The notes under the pieces: generated by a model
Told to the model about the DNA's origin: nothing
The model's database searches: none
Seen by the model: only the letters and a program-made list of their open reading frames with translations
Assembly: GCA_020860885.1 (NCBI GenBank)
Contig: JAJBTS010000134.1
Location: 1-10,968, forward strand
Source: Bacteroidales bacterium
GTDB lineage: Bacteria > Bacteroidota > Bacteroidia > Bacteroidales > Azobacteroidaceae
Length of the DNA stretch: 10,968 bases
Direction: 5' to 3'
Position numbers and translations under genes: made by a program
Part shown: in pieces, positions 1 through 5,717 of the stretch
Numbering within the stretch: position 1 is the stretch's first letter
Layout: each line of letters begins with the position of its first letter

Positions 1-43
1 TTCTTACACTATCACTTTAACAGAGTACTTTCACCAAATAATT
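1..43. other. Intergenic DNA after the integrase stop codon
   Basis: This is the AT-rich edge of the window, immediately downstream of the integrase stop codon. I see no hairpin with a T-run that would serve as a terminator, and no open reading frame. Whatever the integrase gene precedes lies beyond the left edge. Confidence 0.5.
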
Positions 44-1330
44 TTAAAGCACTGCTGACACAGTTGTTAATGCCAGAGCAATTGTTTCATTAGCAGCATC
101 GAGCACTGAATTTTCCAGGGAACCTAAATAAATGAGGGTGGTTTTCTCCGACGTGTGACCCAGACATTCGCTGATTACACGCAAAGGCAAATTCTCCTGT
201 TTACCTATAGTAGTCCAGGAATGACGAGCCCAATGCGTACTGACGGCTTTATTTACTCCTGCCATCTTAGCCAATTCTTTCAACCGCTGGTTCTGGCTAC
301 GAAGTGCAGTTTCATATTGAAGCCGCGATTTTTTATTTTCATTACGGATGATTGGGAAAAGATAAGGGGAACCTTTAACCTGATCAGAGAAACTCTCAAT
401 AATAGATTGCATCTGGGGAATGATACGAACTTCCATCTGTTGACCTGTTTTTTTACGGATATAACGAATAAAGCCTCCACGGATATTTTCCTTGCGGAGA
501 TAAGCAAGATCTATAAAACACATTCCTCGGGCATAAAAACAAAAACTAAAATAACGTTGACTCGCATAAAGATTCTGAAGATAGGTATACCTCGATAAAT
601 CATTGCTTTTTTCAGGAATCATAGCAATAAGATCCAGATTATGAATCTTTTTCATCTCTTCGAGTGATAACGAACGTTTCCTTGTTTTAGTAACTCCCGT
701 ATAAACTCCGGAAAAAGGATTTTTATCCTGTGTAAAAGATATTCGCTGATTCGATAAAGCTTTGTTGTAAATGGCCCGCAGGTTACGCATATAATAAGAA
801 ATAGTATTGGGAAGTTTACCTCTTCCTTTTAGATAAAGCTCAAAATCTTTGATCAGGCTACTGTTGATATGTTCCAAAGGAATATCATTACCTTTATTGA
901 AAAGAACCAGCCCACGACAAACGGTACGGTAAGCCCGGGCAGTACGCTCTTGTCCCCGTCGTTCCAGTTCCGTAGCTAAACACTCCGTGTAACCCATTAT
1001 TTTACTATTATCCTGCCGCTGGCGGTAAAGACGAACTACCTCATCTACACTGTAACGGCCCTGATGTTCTAAATAACGAATGTAACCATTAATTACTGAT
1101 ATTTCTTCATGAATTCTTCTTTCTACATTTCTTAAAAATTCACTTCGCGAGGAATCCTCGTCAGGATAAAGCACAGTCTGTGTAGTTTTATCCCATTCTT
1201 CCGGATAAAGACTACAATCAGGAAGTGTCAGGCTCTTCACCCGACGTTGATGGATCAAACGTACGTAAAGACTTCCGGGAAAATGACCTGGTTTTATCGA
1301 TGTCCGTAAAAACACACTCATTGTTGTCAT
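44..1330 (-). CDS. Tyrosine recombinase / site-specific integrase, Bacteroides type
   Basis: A complete 428-residue tyrosine recombinase that would cut and rejoin DNA at specific sites through a phosphotyrosine intermediate. Residues 5-55 (SVFLRTSIKPGHFPG onward) look like the arm-DNA-binding domain of Bacteroidetes integrases. About 110-205 is the SAM-like core-binding domain, and about 218-415 is the catalytic domain. The full catalytic set is visible: R268 (YARGMC), a hairpin lysine at K293/K294 (RKKTGQQ), H366 and R369 (HWARH), H392 (LGH) and the nucleophile Y401 (IYLG), so it is probably active. Start is ATG at 1330; a second ATG lies at 1321. Closely similar proteins, as I recall them, occur singly in Bacteroides genomes, often beside capsule clusters or invertible segments. 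No excisionase, relaxase or phage gene is visible, so the class of element is not determined. The gene faces the left edge and may be co-transcribed with genes beyond it. Confidence 0.95.
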   Translation of the reverse strand: MTTMSVFLRTSIKPGHFPGSLYVRLIHQRRVKSLTLPDCSLYPEEWDKTTQTVLYPDEDSSRSEFLRNVERRIHEEISVINGYIRYLEHQGRYSVDEVVRLYRQRQDNSKIMGYTECLATELERRGQERTARAYRTVCRGLVLFNKGNDIPLEHINSSLIKDFELYLKGRGKLPNTISYYMRNLRAIYNKALSNQRISFTQDKNPFSGVYTGVTKTRKRSLSLEEMKKIHNLDLIAMIPEKSNDLSRYTYLQNLYASQRYFSFCFYARGMCFIDLAYLRKENIRGGFIRYIRKKTGQQMEVRIIPQMQSIIESFSDQVKGSPYLFPIIRNENKKSRLQYETALRSQNQRLKELAKMAGVNKAVSTHWARHSWTTIGKQENLPLRVISECLGHTSEKTTLIYLGSLENSVLDAANETIALALTTVSAVL

Positions 1331-1420
1331 AAAATATTCTTTTAGATTTATACAAAAATAACAATATCTAACAAAATATAGTTACAAAAAAATGTATCAT
1401 TCTTAAGAAAATATTCTTTT
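1331..1420. repeat. 13-bp direct repeat upstream of the integrase
   Basis: AAAATATTCTTTT occurs at 1331-1343, directly before the integrase start codon, and again at 1408-1420, a 77-bp offset in the same orientation. The copies bracket the probable integrase promoter. They could be binding sites for the recombinase or a regulator, but the sequence is AT-rich, so chance is a real alternative. Confidence 0.35.
1353..1388 (-). promoter_or_regulatory. Candidate Bacteroidetes-type promoter of the integrase gene
   Basis: On the minus strand, 1360-1353 reads TATTTTTG, an exact match to the Bacteroidetes -7 element TAnnTTTG, 22 nt before the integrase ATG. A TTTG that could serve as the -33 element is at 1388-1385, but the 24-nt spacing exceeds the usual 19-21. 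This is therefore a weak prediction, implying a very short leader. Confidence 0.3.
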
Positions 1421-1505
1421 TGTTGGATGAAAAGAATTGTATTCTATATACGTTTCAACACTTTCATTAATTATTCATTGAACAGTTAACAGTATACTTA
1501 TACTT

Positions 1506-1615
1506 CTGAGATATATATCCGAGCACGCCTGAGATGTATATCCCAGCAAGGTCGCGGTACTTTTCGCTCAGGCTCTCGGGTATACATCCCAGAGCTGCTG
1601 AGATGTATACCTGAG
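1506..1615. repeat. Array of 18-bp imperfect palindromes on a 23-bp grid
   Basis: Four 18-bp units are at 1506-1523 (CTGAGATATATATCCGAG), 1529-1546 (CTGAGATGTATATCCCAG), 1575-1592 (CTCGGGTATACATCCCAG) and 1598-1615 (CTGAGATGTATACCTGAG). All fit the roughly self-complementary pattern CTSRGRTRTAYAYCYSAG with small deviations. Unit starts are offset by 23, 46 and 23 bp, so a fifth slot at 1552-1569 sits on the same grid but is strongly degenerate (TCGCGGTACTTTTCGCTC). Linkers are 5 nt. Unit 3 is closest to the reverse complement of unit 2 (15 of 18), so the array also forms a large interrupted inverted repeat. Possible roles are an operator or iteron-like protein-binding array, a recombinase accessory site, a dispersed intergenic repeat, or a structured RNA. 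Confidence 0.8.
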
Positions 1616-1662
1616 AAAACAAGATATACTTCATGAAAGTAAATTTGAAATACAACAAATAC

Positions 1663-1694
1663 CCGGACGGCTTCTCTTTATCCCAGCCGGACGG
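1663..1694. repeat. Short direct repeat CCGGACGG (two copies)
   Basis: The 8-mer CCGGACGG occurs at 1663-1670 and 1687-1694, a 24-bp offset, in otherwise AT-rich DNA. ATCCCAG, which ends units 2 and 3 of the array to the left, recurs at 1680-1686 between the copies. The GC-rich word stands out, but its role is unknown. Confidence 0.4.
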
Positions 1695-1739
1695 TAATAA
1701 ATTCCTAAATACAGTGGCTTGCAAAGGTTTTAAGAATTG

Positions 1740-1773
1740 TTTGAGCCTGTTTCCATTAGATTTAGTATTTTTG
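1740..1773 (+). promoter_or_regulatory. Bacteroidetes-type promoter of the GNAT gene
   Basis: TTTG at 1740-1743 (the -33 element) and TATTTTTG at 1766-1773 (the -7 element, an exact TAnnTTTG match) are separated by 22 nt, close to the usual 19-21. Transcription would start near 1780, giving a leader of about 20 nt before the ATG at 1799. The palindrome TGCCGGCA (1772-1779) overlaps the end of the -7 box and covers the likely start point, so it could be an operator half-site; that is inference. Confidence 0.5.
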
Positions 1774-1798
1774 CCGGCAAAAAGATTACAGCAACACA

Positions 1799-2254
1799 AT
1801 GAAAATAGAAAAAATTACAGAAAACAAGAAACAGTTCCTTGACTTGTTGCTGCTGGCAGACGAACAAGAGGATATGATTGACAAATATCTGGCAACCGGA
1901 AATTTGTTTGCTTTATATGATGATGATTTGAAAAGTGTTTGCGTCGTAGCACCAATAGACAGCGAAACCTGCGAATTGAAAAATATAGCGACCTATAGAG
2001 AATATCAGGGCAAAGGATACGGAAAAGCGTTGATAAAATTTATTTTTGAATTATATGGCAAGGACTATAAAACCATGCTTGTCGGGACAGGAGAAACCCC
2101 GACCATCCTGTCGTTTTATGAAAGTTGCGGATTTGAAAAATCCCATCGGGTAAAGAATTTTTTTACAGATAATTATGACCACCTGATTTTCGAGGAAGGA
2201 ATACAACTGGTTGATATGATTTATCTGAAAAAGACATTCAGCACTCATAGATAG
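1799..2254 (+). CDS. GNAT family N-acetyltransferase (YvbK-like)
   Basis: A 151-residue single-domain acyltransferase expected to move an acetyl group from acetyl-CoA to an amine; the substrate cannot be told from the sequence. The fold can be followed: helix 1 (about 10-30), a strand with KSVCVV (45-50), KNIATYREY (61-69), then motif A Q70-G-K-G-Y-G75, which binds the CoA pyrophosphate, and the later FYESCGF (106-112) typical of motif B. The tail [13 protein letters not shown] resembles the YvbK-like acetyltransferases of Firmicutes and Bacteroidetes. Length is normal and no residue looks missing. ATG at 1799 follows a good promoter, although no Shine-Dalgarno is evident, as is usual in this phylum. 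It is the only plus-strand gene here and converges on xseA with 11 nt between stop codons. A role in drug or toxin resistance is possible but unsupported. Confidence 0.9.
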   Translation: MKIEKITENKKQFLDLLLLADEQEDMIDKYLATGNLFALYDDDLKSVCVVAPIDSETCELKNIATYREYQGKGYGKALIKFIFELYGKDYKTMLVGTGETPTILSFYESCGFEKSHRVKNFFTDNYDHLIFEEGIQLVDMIYLKKTFSTHR

Positions 2255-2265
2255 GGAATGAATAC

Positions 2266-3516
2266 TTATCTTTGAGCAGGTTTCACTGTTTGAATTTGAC
2301 TGATCAGTTTTCCCCGATGTAAAATGGTTTCTATGACATCTCCTTCACAAAGAGGATCGGTTGACTTAAGTATCTTTCCATTTTTACGGGTTATAGAGTA
2401 ACCTCTTTCCAATAAATAATCAGGAGAAGACAATTTACAAAAAGACTCAATAGATTTCAAATCTTGTTGCTTGTTTACAAGATATTGCTTTACGGCTCTC
2501 TCAATATTTTCTTTTAGTTGTTCTTTAAAAAAATATTGTTTCTCTATCACAGTATTTGCATATACGGGTAAGTATCCGGCTATTTCCCGTATGGATTCTT
2601 TGGCTTCGTCCAGCATATATTGAGTTTCCTCTATAATTTTGTTCTGACAAACCATCAAGGCAGAATAAAAGTTTTCTGTAGTATTTATAAGATAATCCGC
2701 TACAGCCGTAGGAGTTTTTGCCCGGTAATGAGAAATATAATCCAATACTGTATCATCTCTTTCATGGCCTATACCGGTAATAATAGGTAAAGGAAACTGG
2801 GCACAATTCGTAGCCAGTGAATACGTATCAAAAGAGGCTAAGTCTGACGTAGCTCCTCCCCCTCTAATGATCACTACGATATCGAAATTTTCCTGATGAG
2901 CATAAATTTTGTTTAATGCCGATATAATCGTTTTTTCAGTATTGTCTCCCTGCATAATTGCAGGAAAAAGGGCCGGATGGAATATGAAATTTTGCTTATT
3001 ATTTTTGAGATGATTCATAAAATCTTCATACCCGGCTGCTGTAGGTGAAGATATCACAGCAATTCTTTGAGGAAAAGCAGGCATTTCGAGTTCCTTATTA
3101 AGAGACAGCACGCCTTCTTCTTCCAAGCGTTTCAATATTTCCTGCCTATGCCGTTGCATATCTCCTATGGTATAGGTAACATCGATATCCAGAATGTTTA
3201 GACCATATCCATACAAAGGATGAAAATCGACAGCAACTTTTACTAATACTTTCAAACCGGAAGTAAAAGATTGACCCGTTTCCTGTTCAAAAAAAGGTTT
3301 CAATAATTGAAAAGCGGAATTCCATATATAAGCCCTGGCCCTGGCTACAAGGCTGTTTGATCTTTCATTCTTCTCAATTAATTCAAAATAACAATGTCCG
3401 TTCTTGTTCTCCCTGACATCACTTGTCTCAGCCATGATCCAGTAAGTATCAGGGAAAGCCATATTTATCCTTTCACTAACCAGATAATTTAATTGAGAAA
3501 GTGTAATGAAATCCAT
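2266..3516 (-). CDS. xseA: Exodeoxyribonuclease VII large subunit
   Basis: The catalytic subunit of exonuclease VII, which degrades single-stranded DNA from both ends into short oligonucleotides during mismatch and damage repair in the cytoplasm. With the start chosen here it has 416 residues: an OB-fold DNA-binding domain (about 1-110), the catalytic domain with SSPTAAGYEDF (156-166), IRGGG (217-221) and GIGHERDDT (248-256), a helical stretch (about 280-360), and the usual end with RGYSI and a GD motif. By spacing, R218, H251 and D254 match the essential Arg, His and Asp of the E. coli enzyme, with D165 the likely fourth. I chose ATG at 3516 because MDFITLSQLN resembles family N-termini and it sits 4 nt after the protease stop. 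An ATG at 3567 would add 17 residues overlapping that gene. The C-terminus looks intact. The small-subunit gene xseB, normally adjacent, is not found. Confidence 0.95.
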   Translation of the reverse strand: MDFITLSQLNYLVSERINMAFPDTYWIMAETSDVRENKNGHCYFELIEKNERSNSLVARARAYIWNSAFQLLKPFFEQETGQSFTSGLKVLVKVAVDFHPLYGYGLNILDIDVTYTIGDMQRHRQEILKRLEEEGVLSLNKELEMPAFPQRIAVISSPTAAGYEDFMNHLKNNKQNFIFHPALFPAIMQGDNTEKTIISALNKIYAHQENFDIVVIIRGGGATSDLASFDTYSLATNCAQFPLPIITGIGHERDDTVLDYISHYRAKTPTAVADYLINTTENFYSALMVCQNKIIEETQYMLDEAKESIREIAGYLPVYANTVIEKQYFFKEQLKENIERAVKQYLVNKQQDLKSIESFCKLSSPDYLLERGYSITRKNGKILKSTDPLCEGDVIETILHRGKLISQIQTVKPAQR

Positions 3517-3520
3517 ATAT

Positions 3521-5182
3521 TTATTTTCGAATATATCGCTGAATATAAGAGTCTTCGGCTGTACCAAGCGATAAGATGTACATCCCTTTCTGAAGAAAAC
3601 TCAAATCGTAAGAATCCGTTTTCATTTGTTCATCGAATACCTTGAGACCATCCAATGTATATATCATAAGACGAGGCTTCGCTTTATCCCGGAAATCTTC
3701 CATATATAATATATTGGTAAGATAGTCTACATAAAAAGCCTCTGTTTGTTGAACGGGTGAATCCGGATAGTAAATATCCATTGCCTGTCCCATCTGATAG
3801 GCTTTATACATGTCTGGCAATCCATATCCAAAATATTTATCTGGAAGATGAAATTTGTTAGAAGATGCTTTTATCAGATTCATCAGCTCTAAACTATTTA
3901 AATGGGGTAAAGCCTCCCAAAGGCAAGCGCTCATACCAGCGAGTAAAGGAGTAGAAAAAGACGTTCCGCTTGTCGAAATTATTTTTGCCGAAGGAACTAC
4001 TGCAGCAACTCCTTGCCCCATGGCCATTACATCCGGTTTGATACGTCCATCCGCAATGTTTCCCCAGGAAGAGAAAGATGCTCTCAGCGAGTCTCTGCCA
4101 ACAGCGCCCACAGTTAATATATTTTTTGCATCACCCGGTACTGTGGTTTTGGTCCATTGGGTATTTCCAAGATTACCGCTGGAAATAAATAATACTATTC
4201 CTTTCGCTGCAGCCATGGAAGCTGCTCTGCTGGCAGGAACCGTATACCCATCTAAAACATCCCAGGAATGATTCATATTGGGATCATCAAAAGAAGAATA
4301 ACCTAAGGAGGTAGTTACAATATCGACACCTAAACTATCTGCATATTCTAAAGCTGCCACCCAATAATCTTCTTCTATCGGATACTCTTCTTTCCCTACT
4401 TCTGTGTTAAACAAGTAATAGTGGGCATCGGGCGCTGTTCCTATAAGGACTCCTGGATTATTAGCCAGCATACAAGATAACACTGTTGTTCCATGAATCT
4501 CATTCAAACGAAAAGGATGCCCCTGATTATGAGAAAAGTTTTTGACACCCAAAATGTGGCTCAAGTCAAAATAATCAGATAAACCGTCTACATTCTCAAA
4601 TCCGCCATCAATCACCGCGATAGTCTTACCTTTTCCTGTATATCCCAAATCATGTAAAGGCAAACCATTATTAAGCCGGATTTGTGTAAGAGCAAAACCA
4701 TAATCATCTACGGACACGGGTGAATTATCAAATACAATACTATTATCAGATAAAGAATCTTTCTTTTCCAAGAAATCTATTTCCGGAACATTTTCATTCT
4801 GCCATAAGGACAAATCCCCTTCCCAAACTTTGGTCATACTTTCGACAAAGGGTAACTGTTCGATAGAATATTTGATATCCGGATTATTAATATTTACTAC
4901 AATTGTTTTTGTCCATTTACTGCAAGTCCGTACTTGCGCTCCCAAGTTTTCCAGCTGCGTAAAATATTCCGGATCAATGGGCAAATCAGAGTCATCTACT
5001 GCGAAACCCTGACTCGTTCTCCTTTGAATAGCTTTCTCGGAAAGAAATTCGTGAGGTTTGTCAATGGAGAAAGGAGTATTTCCTTTATCTTTCAAAATCA
5101 CACGAAACATTTCACTTTTTTGACCAACAACAGGAAAAGAGAAAAGGATAATAAATAAATAAATAAAAATATTGCACCTCAT
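3521..5182 (-). CDS. Secreted subtilisin-like (S8) serine protease with probable T9SS sorting domain
   Basis: A 553-residue exported protease. Residues 1-20 form a signal peptide (hydrophobic IFIYLFIILFSF, cleavage near VVG-Q), which supports the ATG at 5182. Residues 25-120 look like the propeptide typical of Bacteroidetes S8 proteases (FLSEKAIQRR, then SDLPID). The catalytic domain spans about 180-465 with Asp192 (AVIDGG), His230 (IHGTT), oxyanion Asn337 (SSGNLGN) and Ser408 (SGTSFSTP), so it should be active. The last 75 or so residues resemble the type A sorting domain of the T9SS: a strand-rich segment, LMIYTLDGLKVF, then YDLSFLQKGMYILSL and a basic end (QRYIRK). By inference it crosses the outer membrane through the T9SS and is processed by the PorU encoded in the same cluster. 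Its natural substrate is unknown. Similar S8 genes, as I recall, precede xseA in Bacteroides lacking a T9SS, so the neighbourhood may be older than the sorting role. Confidence 0.93.
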   Translation of the reverse strand: MRCNIFIYLFIILFSFPVVGQKSEMFRVILKDKGNTPFSIDKPHEFLSEKAIQRRTSQGFAVDDSDLPIDPEYFTQLENLGAQVRTCSKWTKTIVVNINNPDIKYSIEQLPFVESMTKVWEGDLSLWQNENVPEIDFLEKKDSLSDNSIVFDNSPVSVDDYGFALTQIRLNNGLPLHDLGYTGKGKTIAVIDGGFENVDGLSDYFDLSHILGVKNFSHNQGHPFRLNEIHGTTVLSCMLANNPGVLIGTAPDAHYYLFNTEVGKEEYPIEEDYWVAALEYADSLGVDIVTTSLGYSSFDDPNMNHSWDVLDGYTVPASRAASMAAAKGIVLFISSGNLGNTQWTKTTVPGDAKNILTVGAVGRDSLRASFSSWGNIADGRIKPDVMAMGQGVAAVVPSAKIISTSGTSFSTPLLAGMSACLWEALPHLNSLELMNLIKASSNKFHLPDKYFGYGLPDMYKAYQMGQAMDIYYPDSPVQQTEAFYVDYLTNILYMEDFRDKAKPRLMIYTLDGLKVFDEQMKTDSYDLSFLQKGMYILSLGTAEDSYIQRYIRK

Positions 5183-5201
5183 AATATCTGCGTTTAGATA
5201 A

Positions 5202-5209
5202 CAAAGGTA
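5202..5209 (-). promoter_or_regulatory. Candidate -7 element upstream of the S8 protease gene
   Basis: The minus strand reads TACCTTTG (5209-5202), a perfect TAnnTTTG match, in the 51-nt gap between ispF and the protease gene, 19 nt before the protease ATG. No TTTG is present at the -33 distance. It may give the protease and xseA transcription of their own in addition to read-through from upstream. Confidence 0.35.
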
Positions 5210-5233
5210 TGAAATAAATATAATAAAGAGATA

Positions 5234-5716
5234 TTATGATTGGAAAATTAGTGTTGTGGCATAGACAGCGATCCCTTCCTCCCGGCCCACAAAGCCCATT
5301 CTTTCTGAAGTAGTCGCTTTTATAGAAATATCAGTTTCTTCCACATTCATTACATTGGATAAGCACTCACGCATTGCAGGAATATAAGGATTAATTTTAG
5401 GATTTTCCGCACAAACAGTAATATCCGCATTACCAAACGAATAATTAGCATCGCGGAGTAACTCCATGGTTTTCTTCAGAAGTATTTTACTATCAATATT
5501 TTTATATTCATCAGCTGTATCGGGAAAATGAAAACCAATATCCCGAAGATTTGCTGCACCTAACAATGCATCACACAGCGCATGGATAAGGACATCCGCG
5601 TCTGAATGTCCTTTTAATCCTTTGTTATGTTTCACCTGAATACCTCCCAGCCACAAGTCACGGTTTTCCGCAAACTGGTGAACATCGTATCCGAAACCTA
5701 TACGTATCTTTTCCAT
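5234..5716 (-). CDS. ispF: 2-C-methyl-D-erythritol 2,4-cyclodiphosphate synthase
   Basis: Cyclises 4-diphosphocytidyl-methylerythritol 2-phosphate to methylerythritol 2,4-cyclodiphosphate with release of CMP, in the non-mevalonate pathway to isopentenyl diphosphate; a cytoplasmic homotrimer in the family. At 160 residues it has the standard length. Family marks are clear: RIGFGYDVH with metal ligands D11 and H13, GHSDADVLIHAL with the third ligand H45, DIGFHFPDT (59-67), and the C-terminal cytidine-binding TTSERMGFVGREEG (135-148). Its ATG lies one nucleotide after the porV stop (TAA-A-ATG on the coding strand), so its translation is probably coupled to porV. P. gingivalis keeps the same porV-ispF order. 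The product is general metabolism; a link to secretion through undecaprenyl-phosphate for lipopolysaccharide assembly would be speculation. Confidence 0.97.
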   Translation of the reverse strand: MEKIRIGFGYDVHQFAENRDLWLGGIQVKHNKGLKGHSDADVLIHALCDALLGAANLRDIGFHFPDTADEYKNIDSKILLKKTMELLRDANYSFGNADITVCAENPKINPYIPAMRECLSNVMNVEETDISIKATTSERMGFVGREEGIAVYATTLIFQS

Positions 5717-5717
5717 T

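Larger units (their letters stand above)
1331..1798. other. 468-nt gene-free region between divergent integrase and GNAT genes
   Basis: This stretch separates the divergently transcribed integrase and acetyltransferase genes. From left to right it holds the integrase upstream region with a 13-bp direct repeat, AT-rich DNA to about 1500, a 23-bp-phased palindrome array (1506-1615), a segment with the 8-mer CCGGACGG twice (1663-1670 and 1687-1694), and a GNAT promoter. Open frames crossing it (1467-1799 minus and 1633-1842 plus) have no recognisable domain. The minus one translates the palindrome array, and the plus one runs over the GNAT start. I therefore regard both as non-coding. Confidence 0.6.

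Noticed and set aside
155..598. Plus-strand open frame of 147 codons
   Set aside because: It lies entirely antisense to the integrase, which has all its catalytic motifs, and its translation shows no domain.
1506..1615. CRISPR array as an explanation for the repeated units
   Set aside because: The units are imperfect palindromes with 5-nt linkers in place of 30-nt unique spacers, and no cas gene is in the window.
1467..1799. Minus-strand open frame of 110 codons
   Set aside because: It mostly translates the palindrome array and the flanking intergenic DNA. There is no recognisable domain, and the repeat phase of 23 bp does not keep the reading frame.
1633..1842. Plus-strand open frame of 69 codons before the GNAT gene
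   Set aside because: It overlaps the GNAT start in another frame, contains the GNAT promoter and has no family resemblance. I treat it as non-coding but mention it as a possible repeated segment.
2051..2248. Minus-strand frame of 65 codons just downstream of xseA, considered as xseB because of its size
   Set aside because: Its hydrophobic, cysteine-rich translation does not resemble the helical, acidic XseB, and it is antisense to the intact GNAT gene.
2234..2261. Possible hairpin (CATTC with GAATG) between the convergent GNAT and xseA stop codons as a terminator
   Set aside because: The stem has only five or six pairs, the loop is about 16 nt and no T-run follows, so it is not convincing.
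3517..3567. Upstream ATG at 3567 as the xseA start
   Set aside because: It would overlap the protease gene by 47 nt and add 17 residues not typical of XseA. The ATG at 3516, after the protease stop, fits the family better.
3855..4271. Plus-strand open frame of 138 codons
   Set aside because: It is antisense to the catalytic region of the S8 protease and is a shadow of that conserved coding sequence.
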